A DNA stretch of 64,000 nucleotides from Crossiella cryophila (GTDB taxonomy: Bacteria > Actinomycetota > Actinomycetes > Mycobacteriales > Pseudonocardiaceae): NCBI RefSeq assembly GCF_014204915.1, contig NZ_JACHMH010000001.1:248001-312000 (forward strand), given 5' to 3'. A program made the position numbers and the translations under genes. Shown in pieces: positions 9,652-19,054 of the stretch; the stretch's first letter is position 1, and each line of letters opens with the position of its first letter. The notes under the pieces were generated by a model. That model saw only the letters and a list, made by a program, of their open reading frames with translations, searched no databases and was not told the DNA's origin.

Positions 9652-10941
9652 TCACTTCCTCGGTTCCGCCGCCCGCACCTGGTGCAGGTGGATGAGCACG
9701 TCATAGGCGCGCCGCAGGGCGAGGTCGCTGGGCTCGACCGGGAATCCGGTGCCGATGTCCCTGGTCGGCCGGGCGGTGTCCAGCCAGGCCCGCGCGGACG
9801 GCGGCGCGGTGCGCAGGTCGAGGTAGAAGTCCCGGTGCCGGACCCGGTCCAGGGTGTGCTCGTTCGAGCCGGGCTCGGCCGCGCCAACGGAGAACTGCTT
9901 CCAGTCGCCGCCGAGGGCGGTGTCCTTGGACAGGAACGAGCCCCGGTCGAAGCTGAAGCCGATCGGCAGGTAGTCCGCGCCCAGCCGGTCCCGCAGGAAC
10001 GCGCCCTGCGTCTTCGGGTAGGCCGCCGGGGTGCCCGAGACGTAGCCGACGTGCCCGTTGTGCGCCGAGACCAGGATCTTGTGCCCGGTGCGCCGCTGCC
10101 ACCAGAGCACGTTGCGCGCCATCACCTCGTCCCGGAACCGCTGGAACTCCGCGAGCCCGGCCGGATCGGCCGGGTCCACGGTGAGGAAGTGCGCGGTCTC
10201 GGCGATGGAGCGGGCGTTCTGCACCGCCAGCTCGAACTGCTCGCCGTGCCGGGGCAGGCCGCTGATCAGGTCCAGGGCCTGCCTGGCCCGCTCGGCCAGC
10301 AGCCTGCGTTCCCGGACCGGCTTGCCGAGATAGGCGAAGACGTCGTCCAGGGGACGCAGGCCGGTGTAGTACTCAGCGAGCGCGGGCAGGTAGCCGGTCA
10401 CCCGGTCGAAGAACTCCGCGCCCACCCTTGGCGCGCCGAGGTCGTCGCCGACGAAGTGCACGGTGCGGCCGGGGTTGCGCCGGTTGTGCTCGCGCATCCA
10501 CTCGATGAGGCTGACGAACTCCTCGCGGTCCCACGGGCTGCCGCTCAGCGTCTCCTTGGCGATCGCGCGGGCGTCACCGTTCCCGGTCTGCAGGAACTCG
10601 TTGATCTTCAGCCCGGCCGGCCAGCTCATCTCCAGTGCGAAGGCCCGGAAACCCTTCTCCTGCACCAGGTAGCGGAAGACCCGCTCCTTCATGGCGAAGA
10701 ACTCGTGCGAGCCGTGGGTGGCCTCGCCGAGGCCGACCACCGTGGCCGCGCCGATCATCCGGCCCAGCGCCCGCAGGTCGGCGTGGTCACGACCGGGTTC
10801 GGTGTGCCGCAACGGATGCGCGGCCTGCTCCAGCGCACGCACCGGGTCCGGTGCGGCCTGGGCCGACAGGGGAGTGAGCAGCGTCCCGGTCACGACCACC
10901 GCGGTCGCGAGCAGTGCCCGCCTGCTGAGCTGAGTTGCCAT
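9652..10941 (-). CDS. Exported erythromycin esterase family protein
   Basis: A 429-residue hydrolase of the Ere/succinoglycan-biosynthesis-like family (PF05139). The N-terminus is a signal peptide with SRRALL before a hydrophobic run and an AQA cleavage region, so Tat or Sec export is likely. Catalytic-region motifs are GLGEATHGSHEFF (Glu and His) and a later VSAHNGHVG (His). The ATG at 10941 is chosen because it begins this signal peptide; the frame continues upstream only into antisense of metB. True Ere enzymes that inactivate macrolides are cytoplasmic, so an extracellular substrate other than macrolides is possible. Confidence 0.82.
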   Translation of the reverse strand: MATQLSRRALLATAVVVTGTLLTPLSAQAAPDPVRALEQAAHPLRHTEPGRDHADLRALGRMIGAATVVGLGEATHGSHEFFAMKERVFRYLVQEKGFRAFALEMSWPAGLKINEFLQTGNGDARAIAKETLSGSPWDREEFVSLIEWMREHNRRNPGRTVHFVGDDLGAPRVGAEFFDRVTGYLPALAEYYTGLRPLDDVFAYLGKPVRERRLLAERARQALDLISGLPRHGEQFELAVQNARSIAETAHFLTVDPADPAGLAEFQRFRDEVMARNVLWWQRRTGHKILVSAHNGHVGYVSGTPAAYPKTQGAFLRDRLGADYLPIGFSFDRGSFLSKDTALGGDWKQFSVGAAEPGSNEHTLDRVRHRDFYLDLRTAPPSARAWLDTARPTRDIGTGFPVEPSDLALRRAYDVLIHLHQVRAAEPRK

Positions 10942-11027
10942 GCGGTCAATGCTGGTCGGCGAGCCCGCGCCAGGCGCTGGCGCGGGCTGCCGACTTCGTG
11001 CGGGGGCAGGCTCTACCCCCGGAGTGC

Positions 11028-12167
11028 TCAGTCCAGCGCCTGCAGCAGGTCGGCGACCAGGTCGGCGCCGTCCTCGATGCCCACCGAGACGCGCACCAGG
11101 TCGGCCGGGACCTGCAGCAGCGAGCCCGCGGTGCTGGCGTGCGTCATCTTGCCGGGGTGCTCGATCAGCGACTCCACCCCGCCGAGGGACTCGGCCAGGG
11201 TGAACAGCCGGGTCTTGGCGCACACATCCAGCGCGGCCTGTTCGCCACCGGTGACGGTGAAGGAGATCATCCCGCCGAAGCGGCGCATCTGCTTGGCCGC
11301 CACGTGGTGGCCGGGGTGGTCGGCCAGGCCCGGGTAGAGCACCGCGCCGACCTTCGGGTGGTCGAGCAGGGCCTGGGTGATCAGCTCGGCGTTGTCGCTG
11401 TGCTTGTCCATCCGGACCGCGAGGGTCTTCAGGCCGCGCAGGGTCAGCCAGGCGTCGAACGGGCCGGGCACCGCGCCCGCGCCGTTCTGGATGAAGGCGA
11501 ACTGCTCGGCCAGCTCGTCGTCGCTGGTGATCAGCGCGCCGCCGACCACGTCGGAGTGGCCGCCGATGTACTTGGTGGTGGAGTGCAGCACCACGTCGGC
11601 GCCGAACTCCAGCGGGTTCTGCAGGTACGGGGAGGCGAAGGTGTTGTCCACCACCAGCTTCGCGCCCGCGGTCTCGGCCAGGGTGGCCAGCGCGGCGATG
11701 TCGGCGATGTTGAGCAGCGGGTTGGTCGGCGTCTCCACCCACAGCAGCTTGGTGTTGGGCCGGATCGCGGCCCGCACGGCGTCCACATCGGAGAGGGCCA
11801 CCGGGGTGTGCTCGATGCCCCACTGCGAGAGCACCTTGTCCACCAGCCGGAAGGTGCCGCCGTAGGCGTCGTCCGGGATGACCAGGTGGTCGCCGGGGCG
11901 CAGCACCGAGCGCAGCACCGCGTCGGTGGCGGACATGCCGGAGGCGAACGCCCGCGCGTGCCTGCCGCCCTCCAGCGAGGCCAGGCAGGTCTCCAGCGCG
12001 GTCCGGGTGGGATTCCCGGTGCGGGAGTACTCATAGCCGCCGCGCAGCCCGCCGACGCCGTCCTGGGCGTAGGTGGAGGTGGCGTGGATCGGCACGATGA
12101 CCGACCCGGTCGTCGGGTCGGGGTCCTGGCCGGCGTGAATGGCCCTGGTCGCGAAGCCGTCGTTCAT
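11028..12167 (-). CDS. metB: Cystathionine gamma-synthase / gamma-lyase family enzyme
   Basis: PLP-dependent transsulfuration enzyme, 379 residues. The Schiff-base lysine is about residue 199 in HSTTKYIGGHSD; substrate-loop residues YEYSRTGNPTR are at 46-56. It makes cystathionine from an activated homoserine and cysteine, or runs the reverse gamma-lyase reaction; family members cannot be separated by motif alone. The gene lies two places from cbs, as in M. tuberculosis (metB-pra-cbs), where the reverse pathway to cysteine is plausible. No SAM or other riboswitch was seen in the 30 bp before it on this strand. Confidence 0.93.
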   Translation of the reverse strand: MNDGFATRAIHAGQDPDPTTGSVIVPIHATSTYAQDGVGGLRGGYEYSRTGNPTRTALETCLASLEGGRHARAFASGMSATDAVLRSVLRPGDHLVIPDDAYGGTFRLVDKVLSQWGIEHTPVALSDVDAVRAAIRPNTKLLWVETPTNPLLNIADIAALATLAETAGAKLVVDNTFASPYLQNPLEFGADVVLHSTTKYIGGHSDVVGGALITSDDELAEQFAFIQNGAGAVPGPFDAWLTLRGLKTLAVRMDKHSDNAELITQALLDHPKVGAVLYPGLADHPGHHVAAKQMRRFGGMISFTVTGGEQAALDVCAKTRLFTLAESLGGVESLIEHPGKMTHASTAGSLLQVPADLVRVSVGIEDGADLVADLLQALD

Positions 12168-12197
12168 GGGGCCGAGCCTACGTGCTCGGGAAACGAT

Positions 12198-12227
12198 CAG
12201 CCCCCGGCCTTGGCGGGCCGGGGGCTG
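12198..12227 (-). terminator. Hairpin between the pra-like gene and metB
   Basis: Perfect 12-bp stem CAGCCCCCGGCC / GGCCGGGGGCTG with a 6-nt loop (12210-12215), located 31 bp past the stop of the pra-like gene and 31 bp before the metB start. It should end or attenuate the cbs/pra transcript before metB. Confidence 0.8.
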
Positions 12228-12257
12228 AAGTTTCGTTTACGGTTTTCGCGCTACGGC

Positions 12258-13385
12258 TCAGTAGCCGGGGTAACCCCCGCCGCCACCGCCGTAGGGCGGC
12301 TGCTGCGGCGGCTGGCCGTAGCCACCCATCGGCTGCGGCCGCTGGGCCTGCTTGAGCTTCATGCCGGCGGTGGTGCCAGGCAGCCACCAGACCACCAGCA
12401 CACCGATCCAGAGCAGCAGCGGCAGGATGGTGAGGAACCCGCCGAGGGCGAGGCCGCTCAGGCCGCCGAGCACGCCGATGCCGCCGAGCACGGTGATTGT
12501 GATCCGGGCCCAGTTGGCGCCCTGCGAGCCACCGATGAAGCCCAGCACGCCGACCCCGATCGCCACCAGGAAGCCGATGACGACGCTGATGTAGATGGTG
12601 CCGGGCACGAAGCGGGACGGCAGGCCGAGGATGTTGATCAGGTTGATGATGTTGAAGATCAAAGCCAGGCCGCCGACGCCGACCGAGACCCACATGGCCA
12701 CCGGCAGCGTGTTGCTGCCACCTGCCTGGCCGTACGGCTGCCCGTAGCCCTGCTGGGGCTGACCCCAGCCCTGCTGCGGCTGGCCGTAACCCTGCTGCGG
12801 CTGCTGCTGGCCCCAGCCCTGCTGTTGACCGGGCTGTGCCTGGGGCTGGCCCCACTGCTGCTGCGGCTGCGGGCCGGTGCCCGGCTGCTGACCCCACTGC
12901 TGCTGGGGCTGGCCGCCGGTCTGCGGGTAGCCGGGCTGCTGCTGGGGCTGCTGACCCCACTGCTGCTGACCGGGCTGGGCCTGCGGCTGCCCCCACTGCT
13001 GCTGCGGCTGGGCCTGCGGCCCGGTCGGCTGCTGCGGCGCGGGCTGCGGCTGGGCGAAGGACGGCGGCGCGTACTGCGGTGTCACCGGCGGCTGCTGACC
13101 CGGCGGCACCACCTGGGTGGCATCCGGCGCGGGTGCGGCAGGCGCGGCGCCGCCCGGCTGGACCACCTGGGTGGCCTCCGGGTTGGCGGGCTGCGCAGGC
13201 TGCCCCGCGGAAGCGCCCAACGCCGAGGAGATCACCTGGGTGGTGTCGGCGTGCGGCGTGTGCGTGGTCGTCGGCAGACCCTGCGCCGGGGACGGCGTCG
13301 GGTCGGCCGCGCCACTCTGCGGATCAGCCTGCGGCTGCCCACCCTGGCCTGGATACGGCTGCTGGGGCGGCTGCGGAGCGCTCAT
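12258..13385 (-). CDS. Proline/glutamine-rich membrane protein (Pra-like)
   Basis: A 375-residue protein. The first ~235 residues are very rich in Pro, Gln and Gly, with imperfect repeats of the type WGQPQAQPGQQ and GYGQPQQG. The C-terminal ~140 residues hold four hydrophobic segments (for example VAMWVSVGVGGLALIFNIIN and ITVLGGIGVLGGLSGLALGG) and end in GGGGGGYPGY. Position between metB and cbs matches M. tuberculosis pra (Rv1078, proline-rich antigen), so it is probably the positional homologue. ATG at 13385 follows AAGGAA; the longer in-frame start at 13469 is rejected because its extension is not Pro/Gln-rich and lacks a ribosome site. Function unknown; cell-envelope location inferred. 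Confidence 0.8.
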   Translation of the reverse strand: MSAPQPPQQPYPGQGGQPQADPQSGAADPTPSPAQGLPTTTHTPHADTTQVISSALGASAGQPAQPANPEATQVVQPGGAAPAAPAPDATQVVPPGQQPPVTPQYAPPSFAQPQPAPQQPTGPQAQPQQQWGQPQAQPGQQQWGQQPQQQPGYPQTGGQPQQQWGQQPGTGPQPQQQWGQPQAQPGQQQGWGQQQPQQGYGQPQQGWGQPQQGYGQPYGQAGGSNTLPVAMWVSVGVGGLALIFNIINLINILGLPSRFVPGTIYISVVIGFLVAIGVGVLGFIGGSQGANWARITITVLGGIGVLGGLSGLALGGFLTILPLLLWIGVLVVWWLPGTTAGMKLKQAQRPQPMGGYGQPPQQPPYGGGGGGYPGY

Positions 13386-13475
13386 CGGGTTCCTTACCCC
13401 CTTCGGGGTGGCTGGCCGTCGTGTGGTTGCGGCAACGCTATCGGATGCTCCGAACGGGCGTAGTCCCAACGCGCA

Positions 13476-14846
13476 TTATCGGCCCGCGAGAAAGCCCAAC
13501 ACGTCCTGTCGGGTGACAACGCCGGCCGGTTTGCCGTCGATGAGCACCATCGCGCCGTCCGCGTCGGTCAGCGCCTTCATCGCGGTGCTGATCGACTCGC
13601 CGGCGCCGATGGTCGGCAGCGGCGGCGACATGTGCGTCTCCACCCGGTCGGCCAGTGCGGCCTCGCCCGCGAACAGCGCGTCCAGCAGGTCCTTCTCGTT
13701 GACCGCGCCTGCCACCTCGGCGGCCATCAGCGGCGGCTCGGCGTTGACCACCGGCATCTGCGAGACGCCGAACTCGCGCAGCACCGAGATGGCGTCCGCG
13801 ACGGTCTCGTTCGGGTGCACGTGCACCAGCTCGGGCAGGGTGCCGTCCTTGCGCCGCAGCACATCGCCGACCGAGGCGCTGCTGTGGTCGGCGGTCAGGA
13901 AGCCGTAGGAGGCCATCCAGGAGTCGTTGAAGACCTTGGACAGGTAACCGCGGCCGCTGTCCGGCAGCAGCACGACCACCACGTCGTCCTCGGTCAGGCC
14001 CTCGGCCAGCTTGAGCGCGGCCGCCGCGGCCATCCCGCAGGAGCCGCCGACCAGCAGGCCCTCCTCGCGGGCCAGGCGGCGGGTGATGTCGAAGGAGTCC
14101 GCGTCGGAGACCTCGATGATCTGATCGCACACGGTGCGGTCGTAGGTGGTCGGCCAGAAGTCCTCGCCGACGCCCTCGACCAGGTAGGGCCGCCCGGTGC
14201 CGCCGGAGTAGACCGAGCCGTGCGGGTCGGCGCCGATGACCTTGACCTTGCCGCCGGAGGCGTCCTTGAGGTAGCGGCCGGTGCCGGAGATGGTGCCGCC
14301 GGTGCCAACGCCCGCCACGAAGTGGGTGATCCGGCCGTCGGTCTGCTTCCACAGCTCGGGGCCGGTGGAGTGGTAGTGCGACTCCGGGTTCTGCGGGTTG
14401 GCGTACTGGTTGGGCTTCCAGGCGCCGGGGATCTCGGTGACCAGGCGGTCGGAGACGTTGTAGTAGGAGTCCGGGTGCTCTGGCGCGACCGCGGTCGGGC
14501 AGACCACGACCTCGGCGCCGTAGGCCTTGAGCACGTTGCGCTTGTCCTCGCTGACCTTGTCCGGGCAGACGAACACGCAGCGGTAGCCCTTGCGCTGGGC
14601 GACCAGTGCCAGGCCGACGCCGGTGTTGCCCGAGGTCGGCTCCACGATGGTGCCGCCGGGCTTCAGCTCGCCGGATGCCTCGGCCGCCTCGATCATGCGC
14701 AGCGCGATCCGGTCCTTCACGCTGCCACCGGGGTTGAGGTACTCCACCTTGGCCAGCACCAGCGGCTTCAGGCCCTCGGTCAGGGAGTTCAGCCTGACCA
14801 GCGGGGTGTTGCCGACCAGGTCCATCACGTGCTCGGCGTACTCCAC
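13476..14846 (-). CDS. cbs: Cystathionine beta-synthase
   Basis: PLP enzyme condensing serine with homocysteine to cystathionine. 456 residues: catalytic domain with PLP lysine at residue 44 (NPGGSVKDR), the substrate loop TSGNTGVGLA, the GVGTGGTISG phosphate loop, and two C-terminal CBS domains from about 335 to the end. There is no N-terminal haem-binding extension, as in other bacterial forms. The GTG start at 14846 has GGGAGGA upstream. With metB it can form the reverse transsulfuration route from homocysteine to cysteine, relevant to mycothiol supply (inference). Confidence 0.95.
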   Translation of the reverse strand: MEYAEHVMDLVGNTPLVRLNSLTEGLKPLVLAKVEYLNPGGSVKDRIALRMIEAAEASGELKPGGTIVEPTSGNTGVGLALVAQRKGYRCVFVCPDKVSEDKRNVLKAYGAEVVVCPTAVAPEHPDSYYNVSDRLVTEIPGAWKPNQYANPQNPESHYHSTGPELWKQTDGRITHFVAGVGTGGTISGTGRYLKDASGGKVKVIGADPHGSVYSGGTGRPYLVEGVGEDFWPTTYDRTVCDQIIEVSDADSFDITRRLAREEGLLVGGSCGMAAAAALKLAEGLTEDDVVVVLLPDSGRGYLSKVFNDSWMASYGFLTADHSSASVGDVLRRKDGTLPELVHVHPNETVADAISVLREFGVSQMPVVNAEPPLMAAEVAGAVNEKDLLDALFAGEAALADRVETHMSPPLPTIGAGESISTAMKALTDADGAMVLIDGKPAGVVTRQDVLGFLAGR

Positions 14847-15022
14847 CGCGCGGTCCTCCCAGTAGTTGAGACGTCCGGGTCAGCGTAGCTGGCTCAGCGT
14901 CACCCGATCGCTGCTACTCCGTGGCACGGGCCACTCCTGGCCACCCTCGTCCACCCCCAGGTCACGTATTCTTGGCCTGTCGGAAAGATCCGTTCTGAGC
15001 CGGTCTCGCGTCGGGGGTAGCC

Positions 15023-15451
15023 ATGAAACTCACGGTGCACCTGTTCACCACCGAGGCCCTCTCCTTCGGGGACGCCCTGGCCCTGCCGGGCCGCGGCCAG
15101 CCGGACATCGTCTGCCTGCTCCCCCGCGCTGAGCTGGACTTCTCCTGTGCGCTGGCGGTGCGCGCGCAGGAGGGCGAGCCGGGTCCGGAGGAGCTGGCCG
15201 AGCACTTCGCGCTGGCCGGGGCCGGGGGCGCCGACTCCGCCCTGCTGGCCGAGGTGAACGGCCGCCTGTTCGCGCTGACCTTCGGGCGCGGGGCCGAGCT
15301 GCTGGAGTCCGCGCTGCTGGAGCCGGAGTTCGAGGGCAAGGCCATCCCGTTCCCGCTGACCGGGCTCGGTCACCAGCTGTCCGCGCTGCTCGGGCACTAC
15401 GACGACCCGCTGCACCGGGCCGAGGTCCCCTTCTCGGCCGAGCGCGCCTGA
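15023..15451 (+). CDS. Hypothetical protein divergent from cbs
   Basis: A 142-residue, acidic, soluble protein, not recognised. No signal peptide, membrane segment or cysteine-pair motif. It is helix-rich and Leu/Glu/Ala-rich with a phrase GKAIPFPLTGLGHQLSALLGHYDDP near the C-terminus that looks like an ordered domain end. ATG at 15023 has GGGGGTAG upstream. Codon use is typical of the window, which supports a real gene. Confidence 0.65.
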   Translation: MKLTVHLFTTEALSFGDALALPGRGQPDIVCLLPRAELDFSCALAVRAQEGEPGPEELAEHFALAGAGGADSALLAEVNGRLFALTFGRGAELLESALLEPEFEGKAIPFPLTGLGHQLSALLGHYDDPLHRAEVPFSAERA

Positions 15452-15633
15452 GTCGAAACTCACGATCAGGCTAATCCTGTTGGGCGGCTTCGAAATTGTT
15501 CGCACCACCCAAAAGTGGGAAGTAAAACCATCTACCCTCCGTTAACCCGTTTGGCCTTACTTACGGAACACTGGGTGAACAACTGGTGTGTGGGGCCTTG
15601 GGGGAACCACCAGGCGGAGGGGAGGCACGAGCC

Positions 15634-16587
15634 GTGTTCGGACTTCGTATTCTCCGCGCCGCGGTCTTCACCGCGGGTGCGGTCGGCGGACTGTCCGGCG
15701 CCGCGTACGGATTGCTCTCCGAGCAGTCCAAACGGGCTCGGAAGATCATCGGAGTGCCGGCCGCGCCACTGCGCGCCGACGGCGTGTACCTGCCCGACGG
15801 CAGCGGCCCGCACGCGCCGGCCGACCCGCGGATCACCGGCGATCCACTGGTCTTCGCGGTGCTCGGCGACTCCTCCGCGGCCGGGGTCGGCTGCGACACC
15901 ACCGAGGAGCTGCCAGGGGTGCTGCTGGCCCGTGGACTGGCCGCGGAGTCCGAGCGCCCGGTGCGGCTGCTCACCCACGCGATCAGCGGCGCGACCAGCC
16001 GGGAGCTGGCCGGGCAGACCGAGGCCGCGCTGCTCACCCCGCCGGAGGTGGCGCTGGTGATCATCGGCGGCAACGACGTGACCGCCAGGCTCGGACCGGC
16101 CGCCTGCGCGCTGATGCTGGGCGCCGCGGTGCGCCGACTCACCGAGACCGGTGTGGCCGTGGTCGTGGGCACCTGCCCGGATCTGGGCGCGATCCGGCCG
16201 ATCGCGCAGCCGCTGCGGGCGCTGGTGCGCTCCTGGAGCCTCACCCTGGCCAGGGCCCAGCGCCGGGCCGTGGTGGGCGCTGGCGGCCGGGCGGTGCCAC
16301 TGGCCGACCTGCTCTCGCCGGAGTTCCTGACCCGGCCGAGCGAGCTGTTCAGCAAGGACATGTTCCACCCCTCCGCGGCCGGTTACGCCGCCGCGGTGGA
16401 CCTGCTGCTGCCCGAACTGTGCGTGGCCGCCAGCGTCTGGGACGGCGGGCCACTGCCCGACCGGCCCACCCGTTCGGCCGCCGCCGAGGCCAGGCGGCCC
16501 ACCGCGAAGCTGGTGGCCGGGCTGAACCGGCGGCTCAAGCGGGTGCCCCCGGCAACGTCACACTCCGCCGCCGTTACCGGACAGTAG
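15634..16587 (+). CDS. Exported SGNH/GDSL hydrolase
   Basis: A 317-residue protein with an N-terminal hydrophobic signal or anchor (VFGLRILRAAVFTAGAVGG) and an SGNH esterase domain: block I GDSSAAGVG (Ser), block III GGND (Gly/Asn), block V DMFHPSAAG (Asp, His). The GTG at 15634 is preferred because GGAGG ends 8 nt upstream. An exported SGNH-type protein next to a thiolase occupies the same place in M. tuberculosis (Rv1075c beside fadA3, from memory). Substrate unknown; a lipid or cell-envelope ester is plausible. Confidence 0.85.
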   Translation: MFGLRILRAAVFTAGAVGGLSGAAYGLLSEQSKRARKIIGVPAAPLRADGVYLPDGSGPHAPADPRITGDPLVFAVLGDSSAAGVGCDTTEELPGVLLARGLAAESERPVRLLTHAISGATSRELAGQTEAALLTPPEVALVIIGGNDVTARLGPAACALMLGAAVRRLTETGVAVVVGTCPDLGAIRPIAQPLRALVRSWSLTLARAQRRAVVGAGGRAVPLADLLSPEFLTRPSELFSKDMFHPSAAGYAAAVDLLLPELCVAASVWDGGPLPDRPTRSAAAEARRPTAKLVAGLNRRLKRVPPATSHSAAVTGQ

Positions 16588-16620
16588 GCTGCGCTTCAGG
16601 CGAACAAAGGAGTTCTCGAC

Positions 16621-17841
16621 ATGCCTGAAGCCGTGATCGTGGCGACGGCCCGCTCCCCCATCGGCCGCGCCAACAAGGGCTCCCTGAAGGATGTCCGCGC
16701 CGACGACCTGACCGCGAAGATGGTCAAGGCCGCACTGGCGAAGGTGCCCGAGCTGGACCCGAGGGAGATCGACGACCTGATGCTGGGCTGCGGTCTGCCC
16801 GGCGGGGAACAGGGCTTCAACATGGCCCGCGCGGTGGCCGTGCTCTCCGGGTACGACCACCTGCCCGGCACCACCATCACCCGGTACTGCGCCTCCAGCC
16901 TGCAGACCACCCGGATGGCACTGCACGCGATCAAGGCAGGCGAGGGCGATGTCTTCATCAGCGCCGGGGTGGAGATCGTCTCCAGCTACGCGCGCGGGAA
17001 CTCCGACGGCTGGCCGGACACCCAGAACCCGCTCTTCGCCGACGCGCAGGCGCGCACCCAGCACGCCGCCGAGCACGGTGCGAGCGAATGGGTGGACCCG
17101 CGCGAGTCCGGGCTGCTGCCCGACGTCTACATCCCGATGGGCCAGACCGCGGAGAACCTCGCCCTGAGCAAGGGCGTGACCCGCGAGGACATGGACCACT
17201 TCGGCGTCCGCTCGCAGAACCTGGCCGAGAAGGCCATCGCCAACGGCTTCTGGGCCCGCGAGATCACCCCGGTCGAGCTGCCCGACGGCACCGTGGTCAG
17301 CACCGACGACGGCCCGCGGGCCGGCACCAGCTACGACAAGGTCTCCACCCTGCAGCCGGTGTTCCGGCCGGACGGGCGGATCACCGCGGGCAACTGCTGT
17401 CCGCTCAACGACGGCGCGGCCGCGCTGGTGATCATGAGTGACACCAGGGCGGCGCAGCTCGGCATCACCCCGCTGGCCAGGGTGATCTCCACCGGCGTGT
17501 CCGCACTGTCCCCGGAGATCATGGGCCTTGGCCCGGTGCAGGCATCCCAGCAGGCGCTCAAGCGGGCCGGGATGACCGTGGACGACGTGGACCTGGTCGA
17601 GATCAACGAGGCCTTCGCGGCCCAGGTGATCCCGTCCTACCGCGACCTGGGCATCCCGCTGGAGAAGGTCAACGTCAACGGCGGCGCGATCGCGGTCGGC
17701 CACCCCTTCGGCATGACCGGCGCCCGGATCACCACCACCCTGCTCAACTCGCTGTCCTGGCACGACAAGACCATCGGTCTGGAGACCATGTGCGTCGGCG
17801 GCGGTCAGGGCATGGCCATGGTGCTGGAGCGCCTGAGCTGA
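16621..17841 (+). CDS. Acetyl-CoA C-acyltransferase (thiolase)
   Basis: A 406-residue type thiolase acting in fatty acid beta-oxidation or acetoacetyl-CoA turnover. Nucleophilic Cys90 in RYCASSLQT, the NEAFAAQ motif, His in [16 protein letters not shown] and the second catalytic Cys in CVGGGQG are all present. Begins 33 bp after the SGNH gene and is probably co-transcribed with it. Positional match to fadA3 of mycobacteria; chain-length preference cannot be read from sequence. Confidence 0.93.
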   Translation: MPEAVIVATARSPIGRANKGSLKDVRADDLTAKMVKAALAKVPELDPREIDDLMLGCGLPGGEQGFNMARAVAVLSGYDHLPGTTITRYCASSLQTTRMALHAIKAGEGDVFISAGVEIVSSYARGNSDGWPDTQNPLFADAQARTQHAAEHGASEWVDPRESGLLPDVYIPMGQTAENLALSKGVTREDMDHFGVRSQNLAEKAIANGFWAREITPVELPDGTVVSTDDGPRAGTSYDKVSTLQPVFRPDGRITAGNCCPLNDGAAALVIMSDTRAAQLGITPLARVISTGVSALSPEIMGLGPVQASQQALKRAGMTVDDVDLVEINEAFAAQVIPSYRDLGIPLEKVNVNGGAIAVGHPFGMTGARITTTLLNSLSWHDKTIGLETMCVGGGQGMAMVLERLS

Positions 17842-17864
17842 ACTGAGCAGCCCCAAGAAACGAG

Positions 17865-17892
17865 GAAGGCCCCCGGCGAACCGGGGGCCTTC
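17865..17892. terminator. Bidirectional terminator after the thiolase gene
   Basis: Perfect 12-bp inverted repeat GAAGGCCCCCGG / CCGGGGGCCTTC with a CGAA tetraloop, 23 bp after the thiolase stop and 30 bp before the convergent BI-1 gene stop. Followed by TCGTGTCT. Confidence 0.88.
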
Positions 17893-17921
17893 TCGTGTCT
17901 AAGCGGTACCGCGCCGGAGCG

Positions 17922-18731
17922 TCAGTCCTGCCTGAAGTAGCTCAGCAGGCGCAGGATCTCCAAGTACAGCATGACCACCGTGGCGGTCAGGCCGAACGCG
18001 GCGTACCAGGCCCACTTGGCGTCCATGCCGGAGCGGATCATCTCGTCGGCCTGGTCGAAATCGAGCAGCAGCGCGAACGCGGCCACACCGATCACGATGA
18101 TGCTGAAGATGATCGCGATGGCGCCACCGCTGCGGAGGCCGAGGCCGCCGGGCACGATGAAGCTCGCCACCAGGTTCGCCAGCACCAGCACCAGCACGCC
18201 CACGAGCGCGCCGATCACCCAGCGGGTGAGCTTCGGCGTGACCCGGATCGCACCGGTCTTGTAGACGACCAGCATGCCGGCGAACACACCGGCGGTGCCG
18301 ATCAGCGCCTGCACCACGATGCCCGGGAAGCGCAGGTTCACCAGTGCGCTGATCGCGCCCAGTGCCACGCCCTGGGACAACGCGTAGGTCAGCGTCAGCG
18401 GCGCGGACGGCCGCGGACGGAACGACAGGAACAGACCGACACCAAGCCCGATGAGCACCGCGGGCAGGGCCAGGTAGTAGGCCTGGAAGAAGGCGGTCAG
18501 GAAACCGGCGACCAGAGTGATGCCGAAGGACGTGGCGGTCTTCATGACCACGTCGTCCACGGTCATCGGACGCTCGGAAATCCCGGGCCGCGAATCGTAC
18601 TGCTGCTGGTAGCCGGGCTGCTCCTGATAGCCAGCCTGGTAGCCGGCGGGCTGGCCGCCGGTGTTGAACGTCGCGTAGCCGGACCCCTGGTGGGGCAGGT
18701 TACGGAACGCCGGGTTACTGCTAGTGCGCAC
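17922..18731 (-). CDS. Bax inhibitor-1/YccA family membrane protein
   Basis: A 269-residue protein with a Gly/Gln/Tyr-rich cytoplasmic N-terminus (about residues 1-55, repeats of GYQ type) and seven hydrophobic segments typical of the BI-1/YetJ family. The last loop and helix carry the acidic patch LLDFDQADE seen in pH-sensitive calcium-leak members. The GTG at 18731 follows GGAGGA by 5 nt. The Gln/Tyr-rich tail resembles that of the pra-like protein in style only. Physiological role unknown. Confidence 0.88.
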   Translation of the reverse strand: MRTSSNPAFRNLPHQGSGYATFNTGGQPAGYQAGYQEQPGYQQQYDSRPGISERPMTVDDVVMKTATSFGITLVAGFLTAFFQAYYLALPAVLIGLGVGLFLSFRPRPSAPLTLTYALSQGVALGAISALVNLRFPGIVVQALIGTAGVFAGMLVVYKTGAIRVTPKLTRWVIGALVGVLVLVLANLVASFIVPGGLGLRSGGAIAIIFSIIVIGVAAFALLLDFDQADEMIRSGMDAKWAWYAAFGLTATVVMLYLEILRLLSYFRQD

Positions 18732-19054
18732 CTGGTCCTCCTGGAGCGTGCTCGCGCCGTCATCCGGTACAACGTCCGAAGGCGCGGACCGGTTCCATGA
18801 CAGGTAAAGCTGACTTTACTCGCTCCCGCATCGTCCCATGAGCGCCCCCGTCTTCGCTCTGGGTTATGAGGACGAGTCCGATCGTGGGCGCAACGTAGGC
18901 CGACAAGATCAGCCAGATGCGCCAAATGGTCTAGACGTCAAGGTGAGAGACACCACACAGTCACCTGCTTGCGTAGCTCTAAAGGCCGATTGCGACTCGC
19001 CCGGGGCGGCCGCGAGCATGCGTGGCGACAGGCCGTAGCAAGCAAGGAGCTTTC
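18732..19054. other. 323-bp divergent intergenic region with an inverted repeat
   Basis: Lies between the BI-1 gene and the surface-protein operon and must hold both promoters. The one structured site I see is GTAAAG-ctga-CTTTAC at 18804-18819, a perfect 6-bp inverted repeat in an AT-richer patch about 75-90 bp upstream of the BI-1 start; it could be an operator. No coding sequence or RNA gene is recognised, and no confident -35/-10 pair was found. Confidence 0.5.

Noticed and set aside
10935-13463. Plus-strand 842-codon frame across metB and the pra-like gene
   Set aside because: Leu/Arg/Gly-rich shadow that ignores the boundaries of two well-supported genes and a terminator.
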